From Nitrososphaerota archaeon (GTDB lineage Archaea > Thermoproteota > Nitrososphaeria > Conexivisphaerales > UBA164), in NCBI GenBank assembly GCA_023381255.1, contig JAMCTX010000005.1, positions 1 through 49,866 of the forward strand: a stretch of DNA of 49,866 nucleotides. The letters are read 5' to 3'. A program made the position numbers and the translations under genes. Below, in pieces: positions 24,974 to 32,400 of the stretch (its first letter is position 1; each line of letters starts with the position of its first letter). The notes beneath the pieces were generated by a model, which saw only the letters and a program-made list of their open reading frames with translations, was not told the origin of the DNA and did not search any database.

Positions 24974-25132
24974 CATCAAAAGTTCAGTGGAGGTGCATTA
25001 TATCATCTGGCATTTGCCATCAAACATATATACGTCATCATTGCAGGAAGTATCCAGATTTTTGTTTTTATGTTTTGTGCTACAAGAACGCCCCTGCTTG
25101 AAAGCAAAGGATAACTTGCATGGAGGAGGGAC

Positions 25133-26737
25133 TTATGTAGTGCAATTCTCGGGGTTTAAACAGGGGTTGGTATAACGCATATCATTGCGCATCAATGACG
25201 CAGCGCACACTTGCCCACCTTGCGGTGCCGGCTTAACCCCATTGCCGGTAGCCTGCGGGCTCCCACCGCGCTCCCCACCCTTTCGCTCCCCCTCATTTAT
25301 CCTCGGAGGCCCTATGGCGGGGCGTCCTGTGAGGACGGCTTGACCATTGCCCCCCAAGTTCTTCCCCACACTGCCTTTCCTTCCTGGTGGCTCCATGTAT
25401 GGGTCCTTTGGGGAGCCGTAGCCATAGAGGGATGTCCATACATACTGCACGGGCACCCTTTCCCTAGGCCTGCCGACCGCAATCGGCCCGTTCAACCATT
25501 CGCCGTAACCGTAAAACCTCCTGCCTATGCAAAGTGCAGCAGATTCGTGTATTGACAATCCGTACATCTCCCTGTACTTCCTGTCACCTATCTTTGACGT
25601 GTAAGCCGGGTTCACCGTGAAAACGGGAACGCCCTCCTTCCACGACCTTTCCATGATGTTTTCCGCAAACTTCTTCCTCACGAAGGCGTGGATGATCCTG
25701 TTTCCCTTCCTCCCAAAGCTCTTGTTGTCCCTCATGTTCAAATCCTCAATCACAATTGCTCCAGCATCATTGTTCCTGGCATATTCAATTATTCCTTTAA
25801 CAATTGCACCTATTACGTTGTCCCTCTTTTCCTCAGAAGCGTAAACAAGCCTGTCGTCCCTGAAGAACTTGTGTGCCACGATGTTCCCGTCATCCTTCAC
25901 TATTGCGACTGCAAAGCCTTCAGGATTGCTGTCTATAGCGCAAACCCTTTGGGGCATGTATTCCAGCCTTGGGTTGCTTATTTCAAAGCTAACATGCGCA
26001 AAGTACCTTCCATCCTTCCTTACGATCCTTACTGAATAAGCCTTTCCAGATGAAATCACGCTTTCAATATATGTAACATATTTCTCCGGCACTTTTATGT
26101 TGAACCACTTCCTTTCGTTCTTGACCCTGATTGTCCCTTTACCAGTTTTTCTTTCATCAATCCTGTGAGGGAAGTTTATGCCTATTTTGTTCACGCTTAG
26201 CCTTATGTTAGCGTTCCCCTTCTGGTTTGCCTGCCCTATGGAATAAACCTGGTCATTTCGTGAGCTCTTCCATTCATCCCTGCTTATTTTTCCCTCCGCC
26301 CTTTCTGTAAAGAGCTGCCTGCCCCCAAAAATAACCTTTGGCAGAGTGCCGTTCATGACATGCCCCTTTAGAATGTCCTTTCTCTTTTCCAGCACTTTCA
26401 GCCTTGATAGCAATCTCTGGCTGCCGTTTTTCGCTTTTTTCAATGTCTTTTCAACGCTTTCAATTTTGTCGTAGGTGTCAGAAAGGTACAATGGTAACAG
26501 CTCCTTCTGGCTTTCAATGATTGCCTCAGCATCCTTTGCAGCGTGTTCAAAGTACCTCCAGTTGAGCGATAATGTTGTATCCTGAAGCAGATGCACCGTC
26601 CAGTTCACTGTGTTTCCCTCAAGCAACCTGTTGAACGCGAACCTCCTTGCGGAACAGTAGCGCAACATCAGGTCGTCTATCATTGCTTTATCTTCCCATG
26701 TCAGCTCGGTGATCTCAAGCTTGAAGGTGAACTGCAT
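25133..26737 (-). CDS. tnpB: TnpB-family RNA-guided nuclease (IS605/IS1341 type)
   Basis: A 534-residue OrfB/TnpB protein with an N-terminal helical part and a C-terminal RuvC nuclease. RuvC-I aspartate is in CAIDSNPEGFAVAI (about residue 268), RuvC-II glutamate in AIVIEDLNMR (about 331). At the place of RuvC-III the text is GLSIHESAALCIGRRF (about 397), a form seen in a large TnpB branch that lacks the CxxC zinc finger; the nearby aspartate in KIGDRKYRE may serve instead. The last 110 residues are glycine/proline-rich and look like a read-through of structured RNA. No tnpA is present, so it cannot move by itself. Confidence 0.9.
   Translation of the reverse strand: MQFTFKLEITELTWEDKAMIDDLMLRYCSARRFAFNRLLEGNTVNWTVHLLQDTTLSLNWRYFEHAAKDAEAIIESQKELLPLYLSDTYDKIESVEKTLKKAKNGSQRLLSRLKVLEKRKDILKGHVMNGTLPKVIFGGRQLFTERAEGKISRDEWKSSRNDQVYSIGQANQKGNANIRLSVNKIGINFPHRIDERKTGKGTIRVKNERKWFNIKVPEKYVTYIESVISSGKAYSVRIVRKDGRYFAHVSFEISNPRLEYMPQRVCAIDSNPEGFAVAIVKDDGNIVAHKFFRDDRLVYASEEKRDNVIGAIVKGIIEYARNNDAGAIVIEDLNMRDNKSFGRKGNRIIHAFVRKKFAENIMERSWKEGVPVFTVNPAYTSKIGDRKYREMYGLSIHESAALCIGRRFYGYGEWLNGPIAVGRPRERVPVQYVWTSLYGYGSPKDPYMEPPGRKGSVGKNLGGNGQAVLTGRPAIGPPRINEGERKGGERGGSPQATGNGVKPAPQGGQVCAASLMRNDMRYTNPCLNPENCTT
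25140..25465 (-). ncRNA. Candidate omega RNA (guide RNA) overlapping the tnpB 3' end
   Basis: TnpB nucleases use a guide RNA encoded at the element's right end, often overlapping the end of tnpB. Here the last 330 bases are clearly more GC-rich than the rest of the gene and encode a low-complexity tail. On the minus strand they contain a CACC-GCAA-GGTG hairpin with a GNRA loop (25216-25227), a GCCGGC palindrome just before it, and TGCGC/GCGCA arms after it. The final GTTTAAAC block at 25154-25161 would be near the scaffold-guide junction. Borders are inferred. Confidence 0.45.
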
Positions 26738-26802
26738 CCCTTAATTCAGCTGATATTTAATAGCAATAGTGGTATTTAAATATGTGTTAAAATTCAACTA
26801 GT

Positions 26803-26824
26803 TTCAGGGCCTTAATGCCCTGAA
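26803..26824. repeat. Hairpin near the left end of the insertion sequence
   Basis: TTCAGGGC and GCCCTGAA form a perfect 8-bp stem with the loop CTTAAT. It lies about 65 bases before the tnpB start. Subterminal hairpins of this sort are what IS605-family transposases recognise, so it probably marks the left end. Confidence 0.55.
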
Positions 26825-26925
26825 TGGTAGAACAGCCATGAGAATATTTCAGGGGCATCCCATTTGTGGAGGCCAGTCAATAAAACGGGAAGTGTCGCGC
26901 TCAGTAATACGCAGCACGTGTTTTG

Positions 26926-27381
26926 CTATTCAACCACTGTATAATGCTCATTTCGTTTTAAAAAGCCAGAATATATACCCCACTCGTTGAGCAGCACTTC
27001 TAGCTGGTGCAAGCCCTCACTTGAATTGTAATCCATTATGCCCCTGTTTATCAGTTTCTCGTTGAGTTCCTCTATGGAGAACCGTTTTAATTCTCTGGCT
27101 GATTTAAACGGCTCAATCCTTACCAGCGAAGACCTGATTATTTCCTTTCTTTTTTTTAGGGTCGAACTTAAAAAATCCAGGCCTTTGTCAGATATTATTA
27201 TGTCACCGGCGCCTATAACTACAAAACCCAGCTCATTGGCGGTGTAAACTATCGGCATAAAATCGTCCAGTTCCACCTCCAGCTTATCGCTTAATTCGTA
27301 TAGGTCTGTTTTTCCTTCAAACTCATTTTCTAAAATTATCAGAAGACCTAAAAGGTCTGCAACTCTTGTTGACGGATGCAT
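26926..27381 (-). CDS. Stand-alone AAA_assoc_C domain protein
   Basis: A 151-residue protein matching, from memory, the Pfam AAA-associated C-terminal domain (PF09821), usually found at the end of ABC-transporter ATPases of the nitrate/taurine type. Signature: VADLLGLLIILENEFEGKTDLYELSDKLEVELDDFMPIVYTANELGFV, a winged-helix-like unit, followed by ISDKGLDFL. Here no ATPase precedes it, so the domain acts alone or with an ATPase encoded elsewhere. ATG 27381 is preferred to a TTG five codons up. A TTTTTAAAAT box lies about 50 nt upstream, directly beside a 20-bp palindrome. Confidence 0.7.
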   Translation of the reverse strand: MHPSTRVADLLGLLIILENEFEGKTDLYELSDKLEVELDDFMPIVYTANELGFVVIGAGDIIISDKGLDFLSSTLKKRKEIIRSSLVRIEPFKSARELKRFSIEELNEKLINRGIMDYNSSEGLHQLEVLLNEWGIYSGFLKRNEHYTVVE

Positions 27382-27449
27382 GATGTTTGAACTCAAAGCT
27401 TTACAGTACTAATTTGCTTTATTTATTTTAAAAACTTTGCTTATGGTTG

Positions 27450-27469
27450 TTGTTGAACATGTTCAACAA
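27450..27469. promoter_or_regulatory. Perfect 20-bp palindrome, probable operator
   Basis: TTGTTGAACATGTTCAACAA is a perfect palindrome with no loop, which suits a dimeric DNA-binding protein better than a terminator. It lies just after the stop of the winged-helix-like gene and next to the TATA-like TTTTTAAAAT of the AAA_assoc_C gene. Two similar sites are at 27842-27861 and 27890-27909. Confidence 0.6.
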
Positions 27470-27471
27470 TA

Positions 27472-27864
27472 TCATGCAGGTGGATGTTTTTGTGAGTACC
27501 TGTAATTCCTTGGGCTTCCTATCCTCGTTAAGGTGTTTTCCCTTACAAGGTCGGTAAGTGAATGTGATATTGCTGATTTGTCATAATGATATCCCCTTCT
27601 TTGAAGTTCCTCATCAACCTCAAACAGCCCCCTTTCAGTGGAAAACCAGCCCTCCTTCCACATATCTGCAAGGATTTCCTTGCATGTTTTACCCCTCCTC
27701 TCCTGCCCCCGCGGTTCTTCCTGCATTACTTGGGAAGGCAAAGATGCAAGTATCTTCGGTATAACTTCGTTGATTTTATCTTCAGGGCACTCCACCTCTA
27801 TTTCCCAGTCGCCCTTCTTCAACTTTATCTTTATTGAATTGTTGTTGTTCAAGTTGCGCAACAT
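27472..27864 (-). CDS. Small winged-helix-like archaeal protein
   Basis: A 130-residue protein of unknown function. The N-terminal 45 residues (IKIKLKKGDWEIEVECPEDKINEVIPKIL) look like a small beta-rich domain, and the C-terminal 70 residues (TCKEILADMWKEGWFSTERGLFEVDEELQRRGYHYDKSAISHSLTDLVRENTLTRIG) like a winged helix, with SAISHSLTDL as the recognition helix. Related short proteins exist across archaea, from memory. It is divergent from nurA, and three operator-like sites surround it, one covering its own first codons, so it is a candidate autoregulator. Confidence 0.7.
   Translation of the reverse strand: MLRNLNNNNSIKIKLKKGDWEIEVECPEDKINEVIPKILASLPSQVMQEEPRGQERRGKTCKEILADMWKEGWFSTERGLFEVDEELQRRGYHYDKSAISHSLTDLVRENTLTRIGSPRNYRYSQKHPPA
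27842..27861. repeat. Operator-like site overlapping the start of the winged-helix gene
   Basis: TTGTTGTTCAAGTTGCGCAA matches the site at 27890-27909 in 18 of 20 bases, and the first half of the palindrome at 27450-27469 in most positions. It lies within the first codons of the minus-strand gene and just before the nurA TATA box. Confidence 0.5.
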
Positions 27865-27870
27865 TTATAT
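27864..27870 (+). promoter_or_regulatory. TATA box of the nurA-herA operon
   Basis: TTTATAT (centre 27867) precedes the TTG codons at 27890 and 27893 by 23-26 nt, so nurA is probably leaderless. The box sits between two operator-like repeats. Confidence 0.45.
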
Positions 27871-27889
27871 TACCAACCAACCATACCTA

Positions 27890-27909
27890 TTGTTGATCAA
27901 GTTGAGCAA
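27890..27909. repeat. Operator-like site at the nurA start
   Basis: TTGTTGATCAAGTTGAGCAA is a direct copy of the site 48 bases upstream with two mismatches. It covers the predicted transcription start and first codons of nurA, where a bound protein would block initiation. Confidence 0.5.
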
Positions 27910-28924
27910 ACAAATAAATGTTACTGAAGGTATACCGAGATTAACCGATTATGTCGAGGGCGATAAGTTATTGCATGATTCAATTATGAATGCCATAGGC
28001 ATAAATAATGCTAGAGGTAAGCCGGTAATTTTTACTGACGATAACAATGGCGAAATAAGGCCAATTGATGGATGGGGAAAGCACAGCATGCCAATTAACA
28101 TCAAAAGCGTTGACCCGGAAAACGGTGAAATGGTTAACATAATAGCCGTGGATTCAAGCTCGACCACTGTTGCTGAAACTGAAGACGGCGGAATATATGC
28201 AGTAAAGGGCGGGTCATGCATAATCAGGGAAGGCAAAACATATTTTCAGAAAATGGGGCCGTTTATTGCATATGTGGGATTGAGCAACATTGATAGAATC
28301 TCCCACGCCCTATCAACCAAGATAGGTTATGCAGCCGCTGTCGACAAGCAGATTGCGCTCAGGTTCCTGAGAAACCTAACAGAAAATATGATTATTGATA
28401 ACGGCATAAACGAAGTAAAAAAGGTGCAAGTGCTTGTCGACGGTTCATTTAAGGAACCCCCATTTGATCTTGGAAGATATTCACTGTCAAATATTATGGG
28501 AAGGCACAAGGATAGAGCCATGTTTCTTGGAATAAGCAAGTCATCCAGCATCAGGGCGATAAGGGCGCTCTATGGAGGGTTTGCCGGGGCCAGTATGCAG
28601 TTTGCTGACATTTCAACCCTGATCTATTCACTTAGCAAGGGGGAGTTTGGGAGAAAGATGCTCATAAAAATGGGTGAAGACGGATTTGTTTTTAGAGCAG
28701 ATCTGGACGACTACTCTGACCCAAGCTATGTTTTAGCTTCGCTGAAAAAGAGCGATCACCTGATGCACGGTTACCCTGAAAGCCTCAAAATAGCCCATTT
28801 GCTATCAATATTTACCAGCGCTGAGGTGGCAGGGGTGAAAGCAACCGTTGCTGGAGTCGCTTCGGAAGTGCTTCTTGGCGAAAACATGAGGAAAGTGCTA
28901 TTGGGTTCGTTAAAGGTGATTTAG
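27893..28924 (+). CDS. nurA: NurA nuclease
   Basis: A 5'-3' nuclease of about 343 residues that works with the HerA helicase in resecting DNA ends. The RNase H-like core is visible: NIIAVDSSSTTVAE with the first acidic residue, VQVLVDGSFKEPPFDL with the second, and GFVFRADLDDY towards the end. No ATG fits near the promoter; TTG at 27893 (or 27890) is favoured by the TATA box 26 nt upstream, while the next ATG at 27986 would drop about 30 residues. The stop abuts herA. In many archaea mre11 and rad50 join this operon; here they do not. Confidence 0.88.
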   Translation: MIKLSKQINVTEGIPRLTDYVEGDKLLHDSIMNAIGINNARGKPVIFTDDNNGEIRPIDGWGKHSMPINIKSVDPENGEMVNIIAVDSSSTTVAETEDGGIYAVKGGSCIIREGKTYFQKMGPFIAYVGLSNIDRISHALSTKIGYAAAVDKQIALRFLRNLTENMIIDNGINEVKKVQVLVDGSFKEPPFDLGRYSLSNIMGRHKDRAMFLGISKSSSIRAIRALYGGFAGASMQFADISTLIYSLSKGEFGRKMLIKMGEDGFVFRADLDDYSDPSYVLASLKKSDHLMHGYPESLKIAHLLSIFTSAEVAGVKATVAGVASEVLLGENMRKVLLGSLKVI

Positions 28925-30400
28925 ATGAAACTTTTATCAAAAAGGGGGGATGAAATCCAGATCCTAGCACTTTCTGGGGATAGAATTGAGAAGGGGGACT
29001 ATCTTGTTATAGATGATGGGACCAGCCCCAAGATAATTGTGCAGGTTTTTGATGAGACTTATCTTGATTCAACGGGAATTGACGAGGAAATTCTGAGGGA
29101 CGAACTTTTCACAGCTGACAAAATGAAGATAATAGATCCCGACAGGCTTCAGACAATATCCTATATGATTAGGGATGCAAGAATCCTCAGGTCAAAAATC
29201 CGCGGCACAATAGTTAACGGTAAATTTAACCCGGAAATTGGGTGGTTGCCAAGCAGGGCGCAGAGTTCAATTCGCAGGATTTCACAAAAAGAATTAAATG
29301 GCCTGTTTGAAAACGCGGCATCCCATCCAATGTCGCTTGGCAAAAACGCTGGGGGGGAGGAGGTGGTCATAGATGCAACTGATATTGATGGAAGCCTGAC
29401 AATAATTACAGGCAGAAAGGAATCCGGAAAATCCCACTTCGCAAAACTTTTGCTAAGCGAACTGGTAAAGCAGGGGGCTTATGTATTCGTTCTTGATTTG
29501 AACAATGAATATTCAGGGCTTGCCAGCGATGCATCAGGCAATCCATCTGACATATCTGGCAGATTAAAAATACTTGAACCAGGTTCCAACATGTTATTTA
29601 CACTAAAATACCTTGGCAAAAGGGTTCTTTCGGAAATCCTTGCTCACGCGCTTGACACTCCATCGATAACGGTCAGGGAATACATGAAAATCTGGGACCA
29701 GATGAACGAGGAGGGCGATATTTCGATTCGCAATCTATATAACAAGGTAAATACGGCAAAGGTAAATGACATGGTCAGGGATGCGCTTGTATCAAGATAC
29801 TACTCAATGCTTTCCACAAGGGTTTTTGCAAATTCCGACGCTATGGGCATCGACTTCAAGTCGCTCATAAGCAAGCATCCAAACGGTGGCGGATTCCTGT
29901 TCTCAATGGCCAAAATGAGCCCCATGGCCAGGCGCGTCCTTGTTCAGATACTCCTATCAAAGCTGATGGACCTGCTGGAAAACGAAGACATACCGCCAGT
30001 TTTTATTTTTGCAGAGGAGGCTCACCTTTACTTTGAGCACACGTACTGGGAGGATGCCATAACCAGGATGAGGCATTTTGGAATATTTCTTACGTTCATA
30101 ACCAACCAGCCTGATTCGCTGAATGTAACGGTTTATCGCCAGGCAGATAACGTTTTTCTGTTCAATTTTATAAACGAAAAGGACTTGGAAATGATTGCAC
30201 AATCTTCCAGAATAGACGGGGAAACTGTCAGGGAACTTGTGAGAAGCCTGCCTTCAAGGAAATGCCTTGCAATAGGAAAGGCAGTAAAGGATTTGCCGGT
30301 AGTTGTAAAGGTCAGGGAATTGCCCTATGATATGAGAGGCAGGACAAAAAAGTTCTTTGCAGCAAAAAGCATTTCAAGCACAACGGCAAAAGCTGCCTAG
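28925..30400 (+). CDS. herA: HerA DNA translocase
   Basis: A 491-residue hexameric ATPase of the HerA/FtsK group. The N-terminal HAS beta-barrel spans about residues 1-130. Walker A is TGRKESGKSHFAKLL (about residue 165), Walker B is FIFAEEAHLYFEH, and the ITNQPDSLNVTVYRQADNVFLFN region carries the sensor and arginine-finger area. It starts directly after the nurA stop. Both proteins process DNA ends for recombination and are translated together. Confidence 0.94.
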   Translation: MKLLSKRGDEIQILALSGDRIEKGDYLVIDDGTSPKIIVQVFDETYLDSTGIDEEILRDELFTADKMKIIDPDRLQTISYMIRDARILRSKIRGTIVNGKFNPEIGWLPSRAQSSIRRISQKELNGLFENAASHPMSLGKNAGGEEVVIDATDIDGSLTIITGRKESGKSHFAKLLLSELVKQGAYVFVLDLNNEYSGLASDASGNPSDISGRLKILEPGSNMLFTLKYLGKRVLSEILAHALDTPSITVREYMKIWDQMNEEGDISIRNLYNKVNTAKVNDMVRDALVSRYYSMLSTRVFANSDAMGIDFKSLISKHPNGGGFLFSMAKMSPMARRVLVQILLSKLMDLLENEDIPPVFIFAEEAHLYFEHTYWEDAITRMRHFGIFLTFITNQPDSLNVTVYRQADNVFLFNFINEKDLEMIAQSSRIDGETVRELVRSLPSRKCLAIGKAVKDLPVVVKVRELPYDMRGRTKKFFAAKSISSTTAKAA

Positions 30401-30402
30401 CA

Positions 30403-31659
30403 CTAATGTTTTGGCAATTCGATAAATTCCTGGCCATCCATGTATGGTCTCAGCACTCTGGGGATTTCCACCTTCCATTTATCAACCAGATGGTTTTCCA
30501 TTATGGCGATCAGCGCTCTTTCAGTTGCCACCAGTGTTGAATTCAGCGTGTGCGGGAAGACGCTTTCCTTTCCTACTTTGTACCTTATCTTTGCCCTTTC
30601 CGCCTGCCAGTCCAGGCAGTTGGAACATGAAACAGCTTCCCTGTATTTTCCCTGCCCGGGTAACCAGACTTCCAGGTCATATTTTTTGGCAGCGCTTGCC
30701 CCAAGTTCACCGGCGGACACGTTTACAACCCTGTATGGTAAATCCAGGCTTCTGAAGAAATCCTCTGCATTATTTATCAGTTCTTCATGGTACTTCCACG
30801 AATCTTCTGGCTTGCAATATATGAACTGTTCAACCTTTTCAAATTGATGGACCCTGAATATTCCCTTTGTATCTCTGCCGTGCGCTCCAGCTTCCTTCCT
30901 GAAACAGCTTGATATACCCAGGTATTTTAGCGGAAGCTGGGATTCATTGAGCATGTCATTATAATGGTACCCCAGGATAGCGTGCTCAGATGTAGTGATA
31001 AGGTAAAGGTCCTCGTTTTCCACTTTATATATCGCTTCTTCGAAAGCTGAAAGGTCCACCGCGCTTTCCATTATTTCCTTCCTGAGCATGTATGGAGGTT
31101 GGAGGACCGTAAAGCCCCTGGACATTCCGAAATCCAGCCCATACATTATCAGAGCATAATTTAATCTCACAAGGTCACCTTTTAGATAATAGAACCTGCT
31201 GCCGCTGGTTTTTGCTGCATTATCCGTGTCAAAAAGGTTCAAATTCTGGCTTATTTCAATGTGGTCAGGCCCAACCTTTGTGCTATCGCCCCATTTTCTT
31301 ATTTCAATATCGTAACTTTCGTCTGGGCCTTCTGGCACCGAATCGTCTACAAGATTTGGCATCCTTAACCCAATTTTTTCGAGCTCGGCTTCCACTTCGC
31401 CCAGTTCATTTTCAATTGCCTTTATCTTCTTGTTTAATGAATTCAGCTGTTCAACATCCTGAAATTTTTCGCCGCGCTTGGCCAGTTCAGCAGCCTTTAG
31501 TTCAAGGCTGTTTTTATCATGCCTGAGGGCATTTACCTGCTTGATCAATTCCCTCCTTTTGCTGTCAAGTTCAACAAAGCGGTCAATAGGAAAGTCAGAC
31601 CCTCTTTTCTTTAGCATCTGGCGGTAAATATCCAGATGCTCTTTAACAAAACCAATCAT
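30403..31659 (-). CDS. serS: Seryl-tRNA synthetase
   Basis: A 418-residue class II synthetase of the common (bacterial-type) form, not the rare methanogen type. The N-terminal long coiled coil (about residues 25-110) reads tRNA; motif 2 is FRKEAGAHGRDTKGIFRVHQFEKVEQF and motif 3 is NSTLVATERALIAIMENH. TTSEHAI is the serine-binding segment. The ATG overlaps the pcc1 stop (ATGA), making it the last gene of the gar1-ksgA-mtq2-pcc1-serS operon. Confidence 0.97.
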   Translation of the reverse strand: MIGFVKEHLDIYRQMLKKRGSDFPIDRFVELDSKRRELIKQVNALRHDKNSLELKAAELAKRGEKFQDVEQLNSLNKKIKAIENELGEVEAELEKIGLRMPNLVDDSVPEGPDESYDIEIRKWGDSTKVGPDHIEISQNLNLFDTDNAAKTSGSRFYYLKGDLVRLNYALIMYGLDFGMSRGFTVLQPPYMLRKEIMESAVDLSAFEEAIYKVENEDLYLITTSEHAILGYHYNDMLNESQLPLKYLGISSCFRKEAGAHGRDTKGIFRVHQFEKVEQFIYCKPEDSWKYHEELINNAEDFFRSLDLPYRVVNVSAGELGASAAKKYDLEVWLPGQGKYREAVSCSNCLDWQAERAKIRYKVGKESVFPHTLNSTLVATERALIAIMENHLVDKWKVEIPRVLRPYMDGQEFIELPKH

Positions 31660-31922
31660 ATTTCATCATCAACTGTTTCCAGCGAAGACTTCGCCAATAA
31701 TATTATTTCGTCAAGGGTATTTAATATTGACGGTATCCTGCCCATATTCCCCTCAGTCAATATTATAAGCTGTCCATCGTCCTTCTTGATTTTGAGTGTC
31801 ATTCCCTCAGGTATACCAACGTTGTCCGGCTCCAGCGCCTTCTTAAGTCCGTCCAGCTTGGCTGGGTTACCATTTAACCTGATTTCAACCGCTATTTTTA
31901 CGCGCATATATCTTAAATACAT
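31656..31922 (-). CDS. pcc1: KEOPS complex subunit Pcc1
   Basis: A protein of about 88 residues. Pcc1 is the dimerising subunit of the KEOPS complex that makes t6A37 in tRNA. The fold pattern is clear: VKIAVEIRLNG, PAKLDGLKKALEPDNVGIPEG, then GRIPSILNTLDEIILLAKSSLE. ATG 31922 follows a GAGG site at 7 nt; ATG 31907 would give the more usual short N-terminus. It overlaps the methyltransferase gene upstream and serS downstream. Kae1, Bud32 and Cgi121 are not in the window. Confidence 0.82.
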   Translation of the reverse strand: MYLRYMRVKIAVEIRLNGNPAKLDGLKKALEPDNVGIPEGMTLKIKKDDGQLIILTEGNMGRIPSILNTLDEIILLAKSSLETVDDEI

Positions 31923-32400
31923 CCAATTCCTCAAAAAATAACCTTTTTCTTTTTTCAGAGAAGTTCAGTCGAAGTTCAATGAGTGTTTTCCTAAACAGGC
32001 TCAAATCGGAAAATGATGAAAGTAGTGTAAATATTTGTCCCCCATCTTTAGTAACATCCAGGGATTGGGTCAGAAAAAGCAGCGCAATTTCCACCCCTCC
32101 CCTGCCACCGTCCACCGCAGGATCCTGAATGCCTTTAGACGGCAGGTAAGGCGGATTAAAAAACGCCAATTGAAAAGAATTTTGCCGGAACGGCAACTTT
32201 CTGCCATCACATAGCACAAAATTGATGCCACTGCTAACTATTGCCGGCTTTCTTATATCGCACCCAACTTTGTATTTAGCATCCAGGTGCGCCAGTATAA
32301 AGCATGAGCCGCACCCTATCTCCAGCGCAGTACTAACGTTGTTGGGCAAAGAATCTAAAAGCGCAAAAGTGTCTTCAGCAGGAGCGTATTCCAACTTCAA
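31885..32400 (-). CDS. HemK/Mtq2-type N5-glutamine methyltransferase
   Basis: A 171-residue class I methyltransferase. The NPPY motif (FFNPPYLPSKG, about residue 82) is that of enzymes methylating a side-chain amide, and APAEDTFALLD with LEIGCGSC match the archaeal/eukaryotic Mtq2 group that modifies the GGQ glutamine of release factors. The start is TTG, decided by the strong GGAGGT site 6 nt upstream inside the end of ksgA. It overlaps both neighbours. Confidence 0.85.
   Translation of the reverse strand: MKLEYAPAEDTFALLDSLPNNVSTALEIGCGSCFILAHLDAKYKVGCDIRKPAIVSSGINFVLCDGRKLPFRQNSFQLAFFNPPYLPSKGIQDPAVDGGRGGVEIALLFLTQSLDVTKDGGQIFTLLSSFSDLSLFRKTLIELRLNFSEKRKRLFFEELDVFKIYARKNSG

Larger units (their letters stand above)
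25135..26830 (-). mobile_element. tnpB-only insertion sequence (IS605 superfamily); ends approximate
   Basis: The element has a single gene, tnpB, reading right to left. Its probable left end (at the higher coordinate) holds a hairpin at 26803-26824; its right end lies near the tnpB stop, around 25135-25160. IS605-type elements lack inverted repeats and target duplications, so exact borders need comparison with an empty site. The flanks are trm1 on one side and a short AAA_assoc_C gene on the other. Confidence 0.55.

Noticed and set aside
25211-25555. Plus-strand open frame of 114 codons inside tnpB
   Set aside because: It mirrors the GC-rich tnpB 3' end on the opposite strand; no family resemblance and no start signal.
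27450-27469. Palindrome as transcription terminator or CRISPR-type repeat
   Set aside because: It has no loop, no following T run in the needed sense and lies next to a promoter; only three dispersed copies exist, with no spacer array.
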